Source: Spirochaeta thermophila DSM 6192 (GTDB lineage: Bacteria; Spirochaetota; Spirochaetia; Winmispirales; Winmispiraceae). From it: 64,000 bases of DNA. Positions within the stretch are counted from its first letter, which is position 1; every line of letters begins with the position of its first letter. The translations under genes were made by a program, and so were the position numbers. The stretch spans positions 947,501-1,011,500 of the forward strand of contig NC_014484.1 of the NCBI RefSeq assembly GCF_000147075.1. The letters run 5' to 3'. This document shows positions 16,980-25,112 of this stretch, piece after piece. Under the pieces are notes generated by a model that saw only the letters and a program-made list of their open reading frames with translations, did not search any database and was not told where the DNA came from.

Positions 16980-17972
16980 CTAGTCCTGGGCGAGTGTGGC
17001 CGCCGCGGTGTTCACGATATCGTCCACGGAACACCCACGGGACAGGTCGCTCACCGGTTTCGCGAAGCCCTGGAGGAACGGCCCGTAGGCCTCCGCCCCC
17101 GCGAGCCGCTGGACCAGCTTGTACCCGATGTTCCCTGCATTGAGATCCGGGAAGATGAGGACGTTCGCGCGGCCCGCCACCTGGGAACCGGGCGCCTTCT
17201 TCTTGCCCACTTCCGGGACCAGCGCGGCGTCGGCCTGGAGCTCCCCGTCCACCACGAGGTCGGGCCGCTTCGCCCGTACGAGCTCGAGGGCCTCCACCAC
17301 CTTGTCGACCAGGGGATGTTGGGCCGACCCTTTGGTGGAAAACGAGAGCATGGCCACCACCGGTTCGGCGTTGAGGAAGTTCCTGCACGATTCAGCAGAG
17401 GCGATGGTGATCTCCGCGAGTTGCTCCGGAGTGGGATCGGGAATGGTGGCGCAGTCCGCGAAGACGAGATGGCCCTCCACCCCCCAGGAGGTGTCCCTCA
17501 TCTTCATCACGAAGCAGGACGAGGCGTACTTGATGCCCTCGCGCGTCTTTATGATGGTGAGGGCGGCCCTGAGGACGTTTCCCGTGGAGTTCTCGGCCCC
17601 TGCCACCATGACGTCTGCTTTGCCGAGACGCACCATCATGGCCCCCCATCGGAGGGGATCACAGATCTCCTTGTAGGCGGTCTCCTTGGTCATCCCCTTG
17701 TGTTTCCTCAGCTCGTAGTATTCCTCCGCGAAGGCCTCGAGGTCGTCGGGCACACCCGGCTGCATCACGCTGATGCCCTCGAGCGAGACCCCTGCCTCGT
17801 GCGCCTTCGCCTCCACCTCCCCGGGATCCCCCAGGAGGACCACCTGGGAAGCGAGTCCCTGTTTCCGGATGATCTGTGCGGCCTTCAGGGTTCGTTCTTC
17901 CGTTCCTTCGGGGAGCACGAGTCTTCGCTGGCGATCCTTGGCCTTCTTCCACATCTCGGCTACGAAATCCAT
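16980..17972 (-). CDS. pta: phosphate acetyltransferase
   Basis: A 330-residue Pta of the short type, interconverting acetyl-CoA and acetyl phosphate in fermentative energy metabolism. Family signatures include the N-terminal [31 protein letters not shown] and a C-terminal block containing [17 protein letters not shown]. The frame begins at a GTG at 18023, but the ATG at 17972 (MDFVAEMWK) gives the usual length and has AAGGAG 9 nt upstream. The GTG lies almost on the predicted transcription start, so a leaderless longer form cannot be excluded. Confidence 0.94.
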   Translation of the reverse strand: MDFVAEMWKKAKDRQRRLVLPEGTEERTLKAAQIIRKQGLASQVVLLGDPGEVEAKAHEAGVSLEGISVMQPGVPDDLEAFAEEYYELRKHKGMTKETAYKEICDPLRWGAMMVRLGKADVMVAGAENSTGNVLRAALTIIKTREGIKYASSCFVMKMRDTSWGVEGHLVFADCATIPDPTPEQLAEITIASAESCRNFLNAEPVVAMLSFSTKGSAQHPLVDKVVEALELVRAKRPDLVVDGELQADAALVPEVGKKKAPGSQVAGRANVLIFPDLNAGNIGYKLVQRLAGAEAYGPFLQGFAKPVSDLSRGCSVDDIVNTAAATLAQD

Positions 17973-18028
17973 GTCCTTCTGCTCCTTACGCATCGGTGAT
18001 TCAAGGGTGATCATGTCCCTCACGAGCT

Positions 18029-18057
18029 ATTATAGATGAGATCCCGTGAAATTGAAA
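18029..18057 (-). promoter_or_regulatory. pta-dapB-dapA promoter
   Basis: Minus strand -35 TTTCAA (18057-18052), 17-nt spacer, perfect -10 TATAAT (18034-18029). The start point is near 18022, giving a 50-nt leader to the preferred pta start. It overlaps, on the opposite strand, the region just upstream of the tyrA promoter. Confidence 0.6.
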
Positions 18058-18066
18058 TACCGGGGA

Positions 18067-18095
18067 TTGTGAAAGGTGTGCAAACTTTCTATGAT
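18067..18095 (+). promoter_or_regulatory. promoter placing tyrA start at +1
   Basis: -35 TTGTGA (18067-18072), 17-nt spacer, -10 TATGAT (18090-18095), then GCTCCC and ATG at 18102. No Shine-Dalgarno is present, and the predicted +1 is the A of the ATG. Confidence 0.55.
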
Positions 18096-18101
18096 GCTCC
18101 C

Positions 18102-18857
18102 ATGCGCGTCGGTGTCTACGGGCTCGGTCGGTTCGGTCGGTTCTGGGCGGAGACCCTCGGAACCCGTTTCGAGGTGTACGGATACAGCAGGACGCCCAAG
18201 ACCATCGCCCCCCGGCATTTCACGCTGACCACCTACGAAGGGCTCCTCTCGTGTGACGTCATCGTCCTGTGCGTCTCCATCTCCGCGGTCGAGGAGGTGG
18301 CCCGATCTCTCGCCCGGGACCTTCCCCCTTCCACCCTGGTGATGGATACCTGCAGCGTGAAGACCTATCCCCTCGAGGTGCTCTCCAGAACCCTCCCCGA
18401 CGGGATCGACATCCTGGGGACACACCCCATGTTCGGTCCCGACTCTGCGAGAGACGGTATCGCCGGTCTCCCCATCGTCCTCACCCCCTGCAGGGTCACG
18501 GAGGAGCAGAGTTCCTTCTGGGAAGAGACCTTCCGGGAGATGGGACTCAGCGTCCACCGGATGACGGCAGAAGAACACGACAGGGAGGCGGCCTACACCC
18601 AGGGCATCACCCACTTCGTGGGGAGAGTCCTCGGGGAGCTCCACCTCGAGGACAGCCCGATCGCCACTGTCGGGTACAGGAAGCTCCTTGAGATAAGGGA
18701 ACAGACCTGCAACGATCCCTGGCAGCTCTTCCTGGATCTGCAGCACTACAACCCCTACACGCGCCGGATGCGGGAGGATCTCGCCCGGGCCTTCACCCGC
18801 ATACTCGCCGTGCTCGACAGGACGCTTGACGGAGGAGCGGACCCCTCTGTACGATAA
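18102..18857 (+). CDS. tyrA: prephenate dehydrogenase-family protein
   Basis: A 251-residue TyrA-like dehydrogenase. The N-terminal dinucleotide-binding motif is VGVYGLGRFGRFW. Conserved TyrA segments are VMDTCSVKTYPLE, GTHPMFGPDS (substrate His/Pro region) and the helical C-terminal TQGITHFVGRVL. It probably converts prephenate (or arogenate) to the tyrosine precursor. No ACT or chorismate mutase domain is present. The frame extends 22 codons upstream through the promoter, but the ATG at 18102 starts the Rossmann fold and lies exactly 6 nt after the -10. Confidence 0.85.
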   Translation: MRVGVYGLGRFGRFWAETLGTRFEVYGYSRTPKTIAPRHFTLTTYEGLLSCDVIVLCVSISAVEEVARSLARDLPPSTLVMDTCSVKTYPLEVLSRTLPDGIDILGTHPMFGPDSARDGIAGLPIVLTPCRVTEEQSSFWEETFREMGLSVHRMTAEEHDREAAYTQGITHFVGRVLGELHLEDSPIATVGYRKLLEIREQTCNDPWQLFLDLQHYNPYTRRMREDLARAFTRILAVLDRTLDGGADPSVR

Positions 18858-18878
18858 CCTTTCCGAAGGAGGGTGTAC

Positions 18879-19232
18879 GTGCCACGTTTTCTGGAACGAC
18901 ATCTCGAGTTTTCGCAGTTCCACATGGTCCTCGGTGAGGATGCGGAGTTCGAGGGCAAGATCGAGGTCCCGGAGGCCCTGTGGATCAGGGGCAGGGTGAA
19001 GGGTGAGGTCGCTTCCTCCGGGGAGGTGGTGATCTCCGAGGAAGGGGCCCTCGAGGGAGAGGTGGAGGCCCGGGCCGTCCAGGTGAGGGGGACCGTCGAA
19101 GGAAAGGTCTCGTGCGCAGGCCTCGTGGAGCTCTTTCCCTCGGGGAAGGTAGGGGGGGAGATCGATACCAAGGAGCTCGTGATCCAAAGGGGCGCCCGAT
19201 TCTCAGGGGAATGCAGGATGGAGGGAGTATGA
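18879..19232 (+). CDS. bactofilin-like polymer-forming protein
   Basis: A 117-residue protein with the repetitive Gly/Val pattern of a right-handed beta-helix: IEVPEALWIRGRVKGEV, VVISEEGALEGEV, VQVRGTVEGKV. This is typical of bactofilins, self-assembling cytoskeletal proteins used in cell shape or localisation. Helical-shape roles are known for other bactofilins; that role here is inference. The ribosome binding site AAGGAGG (18866-18872) selects the GTG at 18879. An in-frame GTG at 18873 overlaps the site. The stop overlaps the next start (ATGA). Confidence 0.8.
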   Translation: MPRFLERHLEFSQFHMVLGEDAEFEGKIEVPEALWIRGRVKGEVASSGEVVISEEGALEGEVEARAVQVRGTVEGKVSCAGLVELFPSGKVGGEIDTKELVIQRGARFSGECRMEGV

Positions 19233-19861
19233 GACGTGCGTTCCTGCTGGCGTTCTTCATCGGCGGCATGGCCTTGAGCCTCTATGCCCAGGAGAAGCCC
19301 GATGCACTCGCTCTCTACAGAGAACGACGATACAGCGAAGCGGTGGCCGTGTGTCTCCAGGAGATCCAGGAGACACCGCGTCGGGTGGATTCCTACGTGG
19401 TGCTCGGCTGGTCGCTCCTCGCCCTCGACCGCTATCAGGAGGCCCTCGACTACAGCGAGCGGGCCCTCGCATTCGCACCGTACGACTACAGGCTCCTCAT
19501 GAACGCAGGGGAGAGCGCCTATTTCCTGGGCGCATACGATAAGGCCCTCTCCTACTTCCAGCAGTACGTGGCCGTGGCGCCCACGGGCCGTCACATCCCC
19601 GAAGTGTACGCCTACATGGGCGAGATCTACCTCAGGTGGGGAGAGTTCTACCACGCCGACATCGCCTTCAGCACTGCTGTGTACCACAGGAAGGATGTGC
19701 CCACCTGGTGGATACGGTTGGGATACGCCCGTGAGCAGTCGAGACAGCTCCGTCTCGCTCTCGCGGCCTACGAGGAGGCGGTGAAGCTCGCCCCCTCGAA
19801 CCAGGAGGCGACCGCCGGGGTCGAGCGCGTACGTGAGGTCCTCGCCCGTAGCACGCCCTGA
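19229..19861 (+). CDS. exported TPR-repeat protein
   Basis: A 210-residue protein with a signal peptide (MRRAFLLAFFIGGMALSLYAQ, cleavage after YAQ or YA) and about four to five tetratricopeptide repeats, for example RYQEALDYSERALAFAP and LRLALAAYEEAVKLAP. It is predicted to be a periplasmic scaffold. It is coupled to the bactofilin gene by an ATGA overlap and to mtaB by a 1-nt overlap. A direct partnership with the bactofilin is plausible but unproven. The frame runs on upstream inside the bactofilin gene; GGAGGG and the signal peptide set the start. Confidence 0.82.
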   Translation: MRRAFLLAFFIGGMALSLYAQEKPDALALYRERRYSEAVAVCLQEIQETPRRVDSYVVLGWSLLALDRYQEALDYSERALAFAPYDYRLLMNAGESAYFLGAYDKALSYFQQYVAVAPTGRHIPEVYAYMGEIYLRWGEFYHADIAFSTAVYHRKDVPTWWIRLGYAREQSRQLRLALAAYEEAVKLAPSNQEATAGVERVREVLARSTP

Positions 19862-21210
19862 TGAAGCCGGTGGTGGTTTTCTACACCCTCGGGTGTAAAC
19901 TCAACCAATACGAGACCGAAGGTATAGCCGCTGCCTTCCGGGAGGCGGGGTACCGGATAGGGGAGTTTCCCCAGTCGGGTGATCTCTACATCGTCAACAC
20001 CTGCACGGTCACGAGCAAGAGCGAGCAGAAGGCGCGCAGGATCATCCGGAAGATCGCCCGGGAGCATCCGGAGGCCCTCGTCGTGGTGACGGGCTGCTAT
20101 CCACAGCTCGAGAGGGACGAGGTGCAGGCCCTCTCGGACCGTGTCATCGCCCTCCCATTGGAGGAGAAGCCCCTCCTCCTGCAACTGCCTTCCCGGCTTC
20201 AAGATGAGGATCTGGATCCCTCACGCGTGGAGCGTCTCCTCCAGGAGATCCGGACACAGGCCCCCCTCGACGGCACGGCCGGACGCTTCCTCTACCGGGT
20301 GGACCGTCCTGCCTTCCACGCCCGCTCCTTCCTCAAGATACAGGATGGGTGTGATCGACGGTGCGCCTACTGTCGGGTCCCGCTCGCGCGTGGAAGGGCG
20401 GTGAGCGACGACCCCGCGCGGATCCTGGAGCGGGTCCAGGAGCTCGAGGGACGGGGCGTGCGGGAGATCGTGCTCACCGGTGTCAACCTCGCCCAGTACC
20501 GGTGGGAATCCCTCGACCTCGGGGGGCTTCTCCTCCATCTCCTCTCGCATACCTCACGCCTCCGGTTCCGCATCTCGTCTCTGGAACCCGAGGGTTTCTC
20601 GGAGGCCCTCTGGGAAGCCCTCTCCTCCCCAAGGATCTGCCCCCACTTCCACCTCCCTGTCCAGTCCGGATCGAACCGTGTCCTCAAGAGGATGGGGAGG
20701 TGGTACACGGCGGAAGAGATCTCGGCCCTCATCGCGAGACTCCGGGAGGTCTCCCCGGATCCCTTCATCTCGGGGGACTTCATCGTGGGATTTCCCGGGG
20801 AGACCCGGGAGGACTTCGAGGCCACCTGTGCCTTCCTGGATGAGAACGCCTTCTCCGGGGCCCACCTCTTCCGCTACTCCCCCAGACCGGGGACTGCGGC
20901 CTATGCTTCCAAAGCGCACGTGCCCGAGCGGGTGGCGAAGGAACGGGAGGAGGCCCTGCATGCCTGTGTGGAGGTGTACGCCTCGGCCTATCTCGCACGG
21001 CAGCGGGGAAGGGTGGTGGAGGTGATCCCCGAGCAGGAGAGGGAGAAGGCCGGACAGAGGTATGCGGTGGGTACCTCGGAGAACTACCTGCTCGTATGGG
21101 CACCGGTTCCCCTCGAGGGGGAGACGGTCCGAGTCGAGGTGGGGGATGTGGTCGAAGGGGAACCGCGTTCGGTCTATGGATCTCCCGTTCGATTTGAAAA
21201 CCAGGGGTGA
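19861..21210 (+). CDS. mtaB: tRNA t6A37 methylthiotransferase MtaB
   Basis: A 449-residue MiaB-family radical-SAM enzyme. The N-terminal UPF0004 domain opens FYTLGCKLNQYETE, with Cys ligands including NTCTVT and TGCYPQ. The radical-SAM motif is CDRRCAYC near residue 164. A C-terminal TRAM-like domain follows. The TLGCKLNQYE signature is that of MtaB, which converts t6A to ms2t6A at position 37 of ANN-decoding tRNAs, rather than MiaB or RimO. The start overlaps the previous stop by one base. Confidence 0.92.
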   Translation: MKPVVVFYTLGCKLNQYETEGIAAAFREAGYRIGEFPQSGDLYIVNTCTVTSKSEQKARRIIRKIAREHPEALVVVTGCYPQLERDEVQALSDRVIALPLEEKPLLLQLPSRLQDEDLDPSRVERLLQEIRTQAPLDGTAGRFLYRVDRPAFHARSFLKIQDGCDRRCAYCRVPLARGRAVSDDPARILERVQELEGRGVREIVLTGVNLAQYRWESLDLGGLLLHLLSHTSRLRFRISSLEPEGFSEALWEALSSPRICPHFHLPVQSGSNRVLKRMGRWYTAEEISALIARLREVSPDPFISGDFIVGFPGETREDFEATCAFLDENAFSGAHLFRYSPRPGTAAYASKAHVPERVAKEREEALHACVEVYASAYLARQRGRVVEVIPEQEREKAGQRYAVGTSENYLLVWAPVPLEGETVRVEVGDVVEGEPRSVYGSPVRFENQG

Positions 21211-21293
21211 TCGGTCTATATTGAAGTAGTGGTGGGACCTCCTGTAACTTTTGGAGATTTTTGAGGTTTTAGAGATTCTGGAGAACGATCGAG

Positions 21294-22460
21294 ATGCGAG
21301 TATATCCCCCGGCGTTGCTGCTCCTCGTGTGTGTCCTCACGGCGCCTGTCCTCTTCGCAGAGGAGGACCCGCTCCTCATCCCCCTTCGGCCTCACACGGT
21401 GAGCACCGCCGGGGCGGGCTGGCTCTTCGATGAAGGATACGCCTCTTTCTTCGCCAATCCCGCGATGCTGCCCGAAGACGGTTTCGACCTGACCCTCCTC
21501 GACGCTTCGGTCTGGCTCCATGAAGACCCTCTGGGCACCGTGGACACCCTCGCTGCCCTTCTCCTCGCGGAGGAGGGGGAGGCGCTCCTTCCATCCCTGG
21601 AGGAACAGCTCGAAGCGACGGGTCTCGGCGCGGGCTCTCATCTCGGATTGGGATATGCAGGAGGAGGCCTCGGGCTGGGCCTCTCCGTGACCACTGACTC
21701 TTTCTTCTGGGGGACGTCGATCCCCTCCCATGTCCATGGGGTGATCCTGGGCGAGTACTCCTTCTTCCTGGGCGGGGCCTTCTCCTTCGGACTCGGGAGC
21801 ATGCGGGTGCGGGTGGGTACGGACGTGAGGCCCTTCATGCGCGCGTATGCCCCGCTCGACGAGGAGGAGGCCGGCGCGCTCTTCGCCTCGCTCCTCGATC
21901 TCCCTTCATCGGGGACCTTCGGAGATGCGGCGAACACCCTCACCGGGTACGGTGTGGCCTGGGACGTGGGGGTCGTGCTGGCCTTGCCGGGATCCCTCGC
22001 CGTGGCCTTGGCGGTGCGGGACGTGGGAGGGACCCGGATCTCCTATACCAGGACATCGTTCGATAGGGCGAAGGACGCCTTCCTCCGCATGGGACTCCCG
22101 GAGGGAGGGGAACGCGTGGGAGAGGACTACACGATTCCCATGACCATCTCGGCGGGGCTCCGATGGGCCCCTGACACCGGAGAGACCTGGGCCCCCCGTC
22201 TCTTCGTCTCCGTGGGACCCTTCTCCGGCGACTGGGAGGACCTGCCCGATGCGCTCCGCATAGGTGCCGAGGTGACGATCCTTCGCACCTTTACACTGAG
22301 TGCCGGTTACGGATCGGGGGCCCTCTCCGGGGGTCTGGGCCTGGACATGGGTGTGCTCGAGGTGGATCTCGGCGCAGGGTTCCCGCTTCGTGAATCCGGA
22401 GAGAGGGACGTTCTTTCCCTTTCGGGTATTTCGCTGGGAGTGAGACTCGGCCTCCCGTAA
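21294..22460 (+). CDS. predicted outer-membrane beta-barrel protein
   Basis: A 388-residue protein with a signal peptide (MRVYPPALLLLVCVLTAPVLFAE) and long alternating Gly-rich amphipathic strands (LGLGYAGGGLGLGLSVT, LDMGVLEVDLGAGFPL), as in outer-membrane barrels. Near the mature N-terminus, TAGAGWLFDEGYASFFANPA resembles the start of PorV/FadL-like spirochetal barrel families. The specific substrate is unknown. GGAGAACG precedes the ATG. A weak promoter (TTGAAG 21221, TAACTT 21245, spacing 18) may drive it. Confidence 0.65.
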   Translation: MRVYPPALLLLVCVLTAPVLFAEEDPLLIPLRPHTVSTAGAGWLFDEGYASFFANPAMLPEDGFDLTLLDASVWLHEDPLGTVDTLAALLLAEEGEALLPSLEEQLEATGLGAGSHLGLGYAGGGLGLGLSVTTDSFFWGTSIPSHVHGVILGEYSFFLGGAFSFGLGSMRVRVGTDVRPFMRAYAPLDEEEAGALFASLLDLPSSGTFGDAANTLTGYGVAWDVGVVLALPGSLAVALAVRDVGGTRISYTRTSFDRAKDAFLRMGLPEGGERVGEDYTIPMTISAGLRWAPDTGETWAPRLFVSVGPFSGDWEDLPDALRIGAEVTILRTFTLSAGYGSGALSGGLGLDMGVLEVDLGAGFPLRESGERDVLSLSGISLGVRLGLP

Positions 22461-22474
22461 GGAGGGGCTGGATG

Positions 22475-22503
22475 TTGACATTCTGGAGGCCTTGGTGTAT
22501 AGT
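22475..22503 (+). promoter_or_regulatory. consensus promoter of tRNA pair
   Basis: TTGACA (22475-22480), exactly 17 nt, TATAGT (22498-22503). This is the best sigma70-type promoter in the window. The start point is near 22510, 9 nt before the mature tRNA-Lys. Confidence 0.8.
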
Positions 22504-22518
22504 CCACGCCGTCGCGGG

Positions 22519-22591
22519 GGGCCGCTAGCTCAGCTGGTAGAGCAACGCCCTTTTAAGGCGTGGGTCACAGGTTCGAATCCTGTGCGGCTCA
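22519..22591 (+). tRNA. tRNA-Lys(TTT)
   Basis: A 73-nt cloverleaf. Acceptor GGGCCGC pairs with GCGGCTC (one G-U), the D-arm is GCTC/GAGC, and the anticodon stem ACGCC/GGCGT closes loop CTTTTAA with anticodon TTT at 22552-22554. The T-arm is ACAGG-TTCGAAT-CCTGT and the discriminator is A. The 3' CCA is not encoded. Confidence 0.97.
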
Positions 22592-22607
22592 AGCTTCGGC
22601 GATACAT

Positions 22608-22679
22608 GTCTCCTTCGTCTAGGGGTTAGGACACAGGGTTTTCATCCCTGTAACAGGGGTTCGAATCCCCTAGGAGACG
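22608..22679 (+). tRNA. tRNA-Glu(TTC)
   Basis: A 72-nt cloverleaf. Acceptor GTCTCCT pairs with AGGAGAC, the anticodon stem CAGGG/CCCTG closes loop TTTTCAT with anticodon TTC at 22641-22643, and the T-arm is AGGGG-TTCGAAT-CCCCT. The discriminator is G and CCA is not encoded. It is co-transcribed with tRNA-Lys, 16 nt upstream. Confidence 0.97.
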
Positions 22680-22682
22680 CTG

Positions 22683-22709
22683 GCCGCCATCGGAGATGGC
22701 GGCTTTTTT
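22683..22709 (+). terminator. rho-independent terminator of tRNA operon
   Basis: GCCGCCATC-GGA-GATGGCGGC forms a perfect 9-bp stem followed by six T (22704-22709). Confidence 0.92.
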
Positions 22710-22720
22710 CATGTCCCAGC

Positions 22721-22749
22721 AAGCAGAAAAGCCCCGCCTACGCGGGGCT
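22721..22749 (-). terminator. rho-independent terminator of small barrel gene
   Basis: On the minus strand AGCCCCGC-GTAG-GCGGGGCT forms an 8-bp stem followed by TTTTCTGCTT. It lies just after the stop of the gene ending at 22757 and faces the tRNA terminator. Confidence 0.75.
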
Positions 22750-22756
22750 CCCTGTG

Positions 22757-23245
22757 TCACCTGCTCCAGAATCTGAATCCGAGGGATCCCTGGAGTCCGA
22801 AGTTGAAGTCCGGAAACTTGAAGGGATCCGCGATCCTCTGGGTGAAGGTGGGAGCGAGCTCGAGGAAGAGCTCGAGCGGACTCAAGGGGAAGATGTTGAG
22901 TCCGATGGGCACCCTCCCCCCCAGCTGGATGTCGTTCTCGTCGTTCATCCTGGCGTACCCCACGTAGAACCCCAACCCGAGGTAGTAGTTGAGCACGCCC
23001 ACGAGCTGCTCGTTTGTGAACCAGTAGTCCCCGGTGAGGCCGATGGAGATCTGCTCGGACCCCACCGTGAATCCGAGCCCCCAGAGGAGAGGGGAACCGT
23101 TGGGTTTCACGGACAGGAAGGCGTTGGTACCGGGGAGCCCTCCGACCGGTTCGAGTCCGAATGCGAGGCCGATGCCGAATCCGTGAGCGCTGAGGGCCAC
23201 TGCCGTCAGGAGCGCCACCATGAGCACGCGTTTCCGTACGGTCAT
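22757..23245 (-). CDS. small predicted outer-membrane beta-barrel protein
   Basis: A 162-residue protein with a signal peptide (MTVRKRVLMVALLTAVALSAHG). Roughly eight amphipathic strands follow (WGLGFTVGSEQISIGLTGDYW, YYLGLGFYVGYARM), ending in the aromatic tail LGFRFWSR typical of barrel proteins. Size and pattern recall the eight-stranded OmpA-like barrels of spirochetes such as the BAPKO_0422/DUF3996 group; this match is tentative. AAGGAGG lies 6 nt before the ATG. It is monocistronic, with its own promoter and terminator. Confidence 0.68.
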   Translation of the reverse strand: MTVRKRVLMVALLTAVALSAHGFGIGLAFGLEPVGGLPGTNAFLSVKPNGSPLLWGLGFTVGSEQISIGLTGDYWFTNEQLVGVLNYYLGLGFYVGYARMNDENDIQLGGRVPIGLNIFPLSPLELFLELAPTFTQRIADPFKFPDFNFGLQGSLGFRFWSR

Positions 23246-23289
23246 GCCGTTTCCTCCTTACTCTATGAATCTGAACGGTGCACCCATAC

Positions 23290-23318
23290 AACATAGAGCG
23301 TATCGAGATGAAAAACAA
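23290..23318 (-). promoter_or_regulatory. promoter of small barrel gene
   Basis: Minus strand -35 TTGTTT (23318-23313), 17-nt spacer, -10 TATGTT (23295-23290). The start point is near 23283, giving a leader of about 38 nt. Confidence 0.5.
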
Positions 23319-23407
23319 GTGGAGAGGGCCTTCCAAGCGGGTGTCGATCCTTGACCGACGTCGTCGAGGGGATCCTGTTGCATTGTGCAGGGAGGTGGGG
23401 CATTCCC

Positions 23408-23437
23408 TTGACTTTCCTCCGCGGGCCTGGATAGGCT
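23408..23437 (+). promoter_or_regulatory. promoter placing TPR lipoprotein start at +1
   Basis: -35 TTGACT (23408-23413), 18-nt spacer, -10 TAGGCT (23432-23437), then CCTCTC and ATG at 23444. There is no Shine-Dalgarno before the ATG. Confidence 0.5.
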
Positions 23438-23443
23438 CCTCTC

Positions 23444-24361
23444 ATGGGTGTACGAGGCCTCGTCCCGGCGGCGATCCTCTGTCTCCTCGTGGTCACCTCT
23501 TGTGCCTCCTCGCCCCGGCCCGATCTCGCAGAGGCGTACTTCTCTCTCGGGAACGCCTACTACGACGAAGGAGACTTCTCCCGGGCCGTTGAGGCGTATA
23601 CCCAGGCACTGAGGTTCTCCCCGCACACTCCACGTATCGAATACAACCTCGCCCGTACCTACATACGGATGGGTGAGTACGACCGGGCCGAGGCCCTCCT
23701 CGAGGGCCTCCTCGAGAGGGATCCCGTGAACACCATGGTCCTCTCCACCCTGGCCTACCTCTTCATCTGCAAAGGTGATCCCGACACCGCCGAGGACTTC
23801 TACCGTCGGGCGCTCGAGCTCTCGCCGGGCGATGTCACGATCCTCTACAACCTCGCCCGTCTCCGCATGGAGGAGGGTGATGTGGACGAAGCGCTCTCGT
23901 ACGCAGGGGAGGCCTACGAGATCTCTCCGGATAAGAAGGAGGTGCTGCTCCTCTATGCCATCCTGCGGCTCGAGTCCGCTCCCACGGACGAGGAGGCCGT
24001 GGCCCTCGGGGAGACGGCGCTCTCCTCGTATCCCAAGGATCCGTATCTGCTCCGCGCGCTCGCCCGGGCGTATGAAGCGACCCAGCGATACGCCGATGCC
24101 CTCACCCTCCTTTCCACACTCACCGCGGCGAACCCCGAGGATCCCGATGCCTTCTTCTTGAGGGCGCGCCTTCGGCTCCTCTATGCCGGTGAGGTGAAGG
24201 AAGGGCTCGACGACCTCCGGAAGGCCTGTGAACTGGGGTTCTCCGACAGGGAACGGGCAGGGGAGCTCCTCTCCTCTCCCTTCCTCGTCCCTGTGGATGA
24301 GGTGAAGGAGATCCTGGGGGAGCACGATCTCCTTCCGGAAGGGGTGCTCCCCCGGGAATGA
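23444..24361 (+). CDS. TPR-repeat lipoprotein
   Basis: A 305-residue protein. The lipoprotein signal MGVRGLVPAAILCLLVVTSC has Cys20 as the likely lipidated residue. At least five tetratricopeptide repeats follow, for example DFSRAVEAYTQALRFSP, EYDRAEALLEGLLERDP and DPDTAEDFYRRALELSP. Its role is unknown; such proteins serve as assembly scaffolds at the inner or outer membrane. No ribosome binding site precedes the ATG, which sits 6 nt after a -10 element. It ends 4 nt from the convergent adk stop. Confidence 0.82.
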   Translation: MGVRGLVPAAILCLLVVTSCASSPRPDLAEAYFSLGNAYYDEGDFSRAVEAYTQALRFSPHTPRIEYNLARTYIRMGEYDRAEALLEGLLERDPVNTMVLSTLAYLFICKGDPDTAEDFYRRALELSPGDVTILYNLARLRMEEGDVDEALSYAGEAYEISPDKKEVLLLYAILRLESAPTDEEAVALGETALSSYPKDPYLLRALARAYEATQRYADALTLLSTLTAANPEDPDAFFLRARLRLLYAGEVKEGLDDLRKACELGFSDRERAGELLSSPFLVPVDEVKEILGEHDLLPEGVLPRE

Positions 24362-24365
24362 AGTG

Positions 24366-24998
24366 TCAGAGGCCTCGTACGGCCTGTTCGACGAGGTGGA
24401 CCACCTCTTCTATCGAACGATCGGCGGGTATGTCCACCAGCCTGGACTTCTTGCCGTAGTAGGTGATGAGGGGTGCGGTCTGGGTGCGGTAGACCTCGAG
24501 GCGATGGCGTATGGCCTCGGGCCTGTCGTCCGGACGGATGACGAGGTCTTCCCCGGTCTCGTCGTCCTTCCCTTCCACCTTCGGGGGGTTGTAGATGACG
24601 TGGTACACCCTCCCCGTCGAAGGGCAGACCCTTCGCCCCGAGAGGCGCTTCACCACTTCCTCGTCGTCGATCACGAAGTTGACTACCTTCTCCGGAGGTG
24701 AGAAGGCCTCCAAGGCTTCCGCCTGGGCGATGGTGCGAGGGAATCCGTCGAGGATGTATCCGTTTCCGGCATCGGGGGCCTTGAGCCGCTCCCGGACGAG
24801 GGCCACGGTGAGCTCGTCGGGGACCAGTTCCCCCCGGGCGAGGATCCCTTCCACCTCTCTGCCCAGGTCGGTCTTCCGGGAGACGGCGTCCCTGAAGAGG
24901 TCCCCGGTGGATATGTGGGGGATCCCGAGCCGGTCCTTCAGGACGGCTGCCACCGTACCTTTACCCGCCCCCGGGGGGCCGAGGAATACCAATCGCAT
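24366..24998 (-). CDS. adk: adenylate kinase
   Basis: A 210-residue nucleoside-monophosphate kinase catalysing ATP + AMP to 2 ADP. Motifs are the P-loop MRLVFLGPPGAGKGT at the N-terminus, the AMP-site segment HISTGDLFRD, DGFPRTIAQAEAL and the long LID. The LID keeps one Cys in RRVCPSTGRVYH but lacks the four-Cys zinc site. The frame runs far upstream; the ATG at 24998 has AAGGAG 8 nt before it and starts the P-loop. A possible promoter (TTGTCA, 17 nt, TACATG) lies in the divergent region. Confidence 0.96.
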   Translation of the reverse strand: MRLVFLGPPGAGKGTVAAVLKDRLGIPHISTGDLFRDAVSRKTDLGREVEGILARGELVPDELTVALVRERLKAPDAGNGYILDGFPRTIAQAEALEAFSPPEKVVNFVIDDEEVVKRLSGRRVCPSTGRVYHVIYNPPKVEGKDDETGEDLVIRPDDRPEAIRHRLEVYRTQTAPLITYYGKKSRLVDIPADRSIEEVVHLVEQAVRGL

Positions 24999-25067
24999 CA
25001 GCATGCTCCTTCCCATCGTGGATGTATGGCTCTCATGTACCATGGAAGACGTGGTATGACAAGCATG

Positions 25068-25096
25068 TTGTACAGCGCTCGCGAATGGGGTAGTAT
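25068..25096 (+). promoter_or_regulatory. promoter of small coiled-coil gene
   Basis: -35 TTGTAC (25068-25073), 17-nt spacer, -10 TAGTAT (25091-25096). The start point near 25103 lies at the AGGAGG ribosome binding site of the gene at 25113, so the 5' leader is very short (about 10 nt). Confidence 0.5.
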
Positions 25097-25112
25097 GGAA
25101 CAGGAGGTGTGT

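Noticed and set aside
17973-18023. Possible leaderless GTG start for pta at 18023
   Set aside because: The GTG is 5 nt, not 6, after the -10 and would add 17 residues not expected for Pta; the ATG at 17972 has AAGGAG. Not fully excluded.
21221-21250. TTGAAG-18-TAACTT as promoter of the outer-membrane protein gene
   Set aside because: The -10 is a poor match and spacing is long; mentioned with the gene but not listed as a feature.
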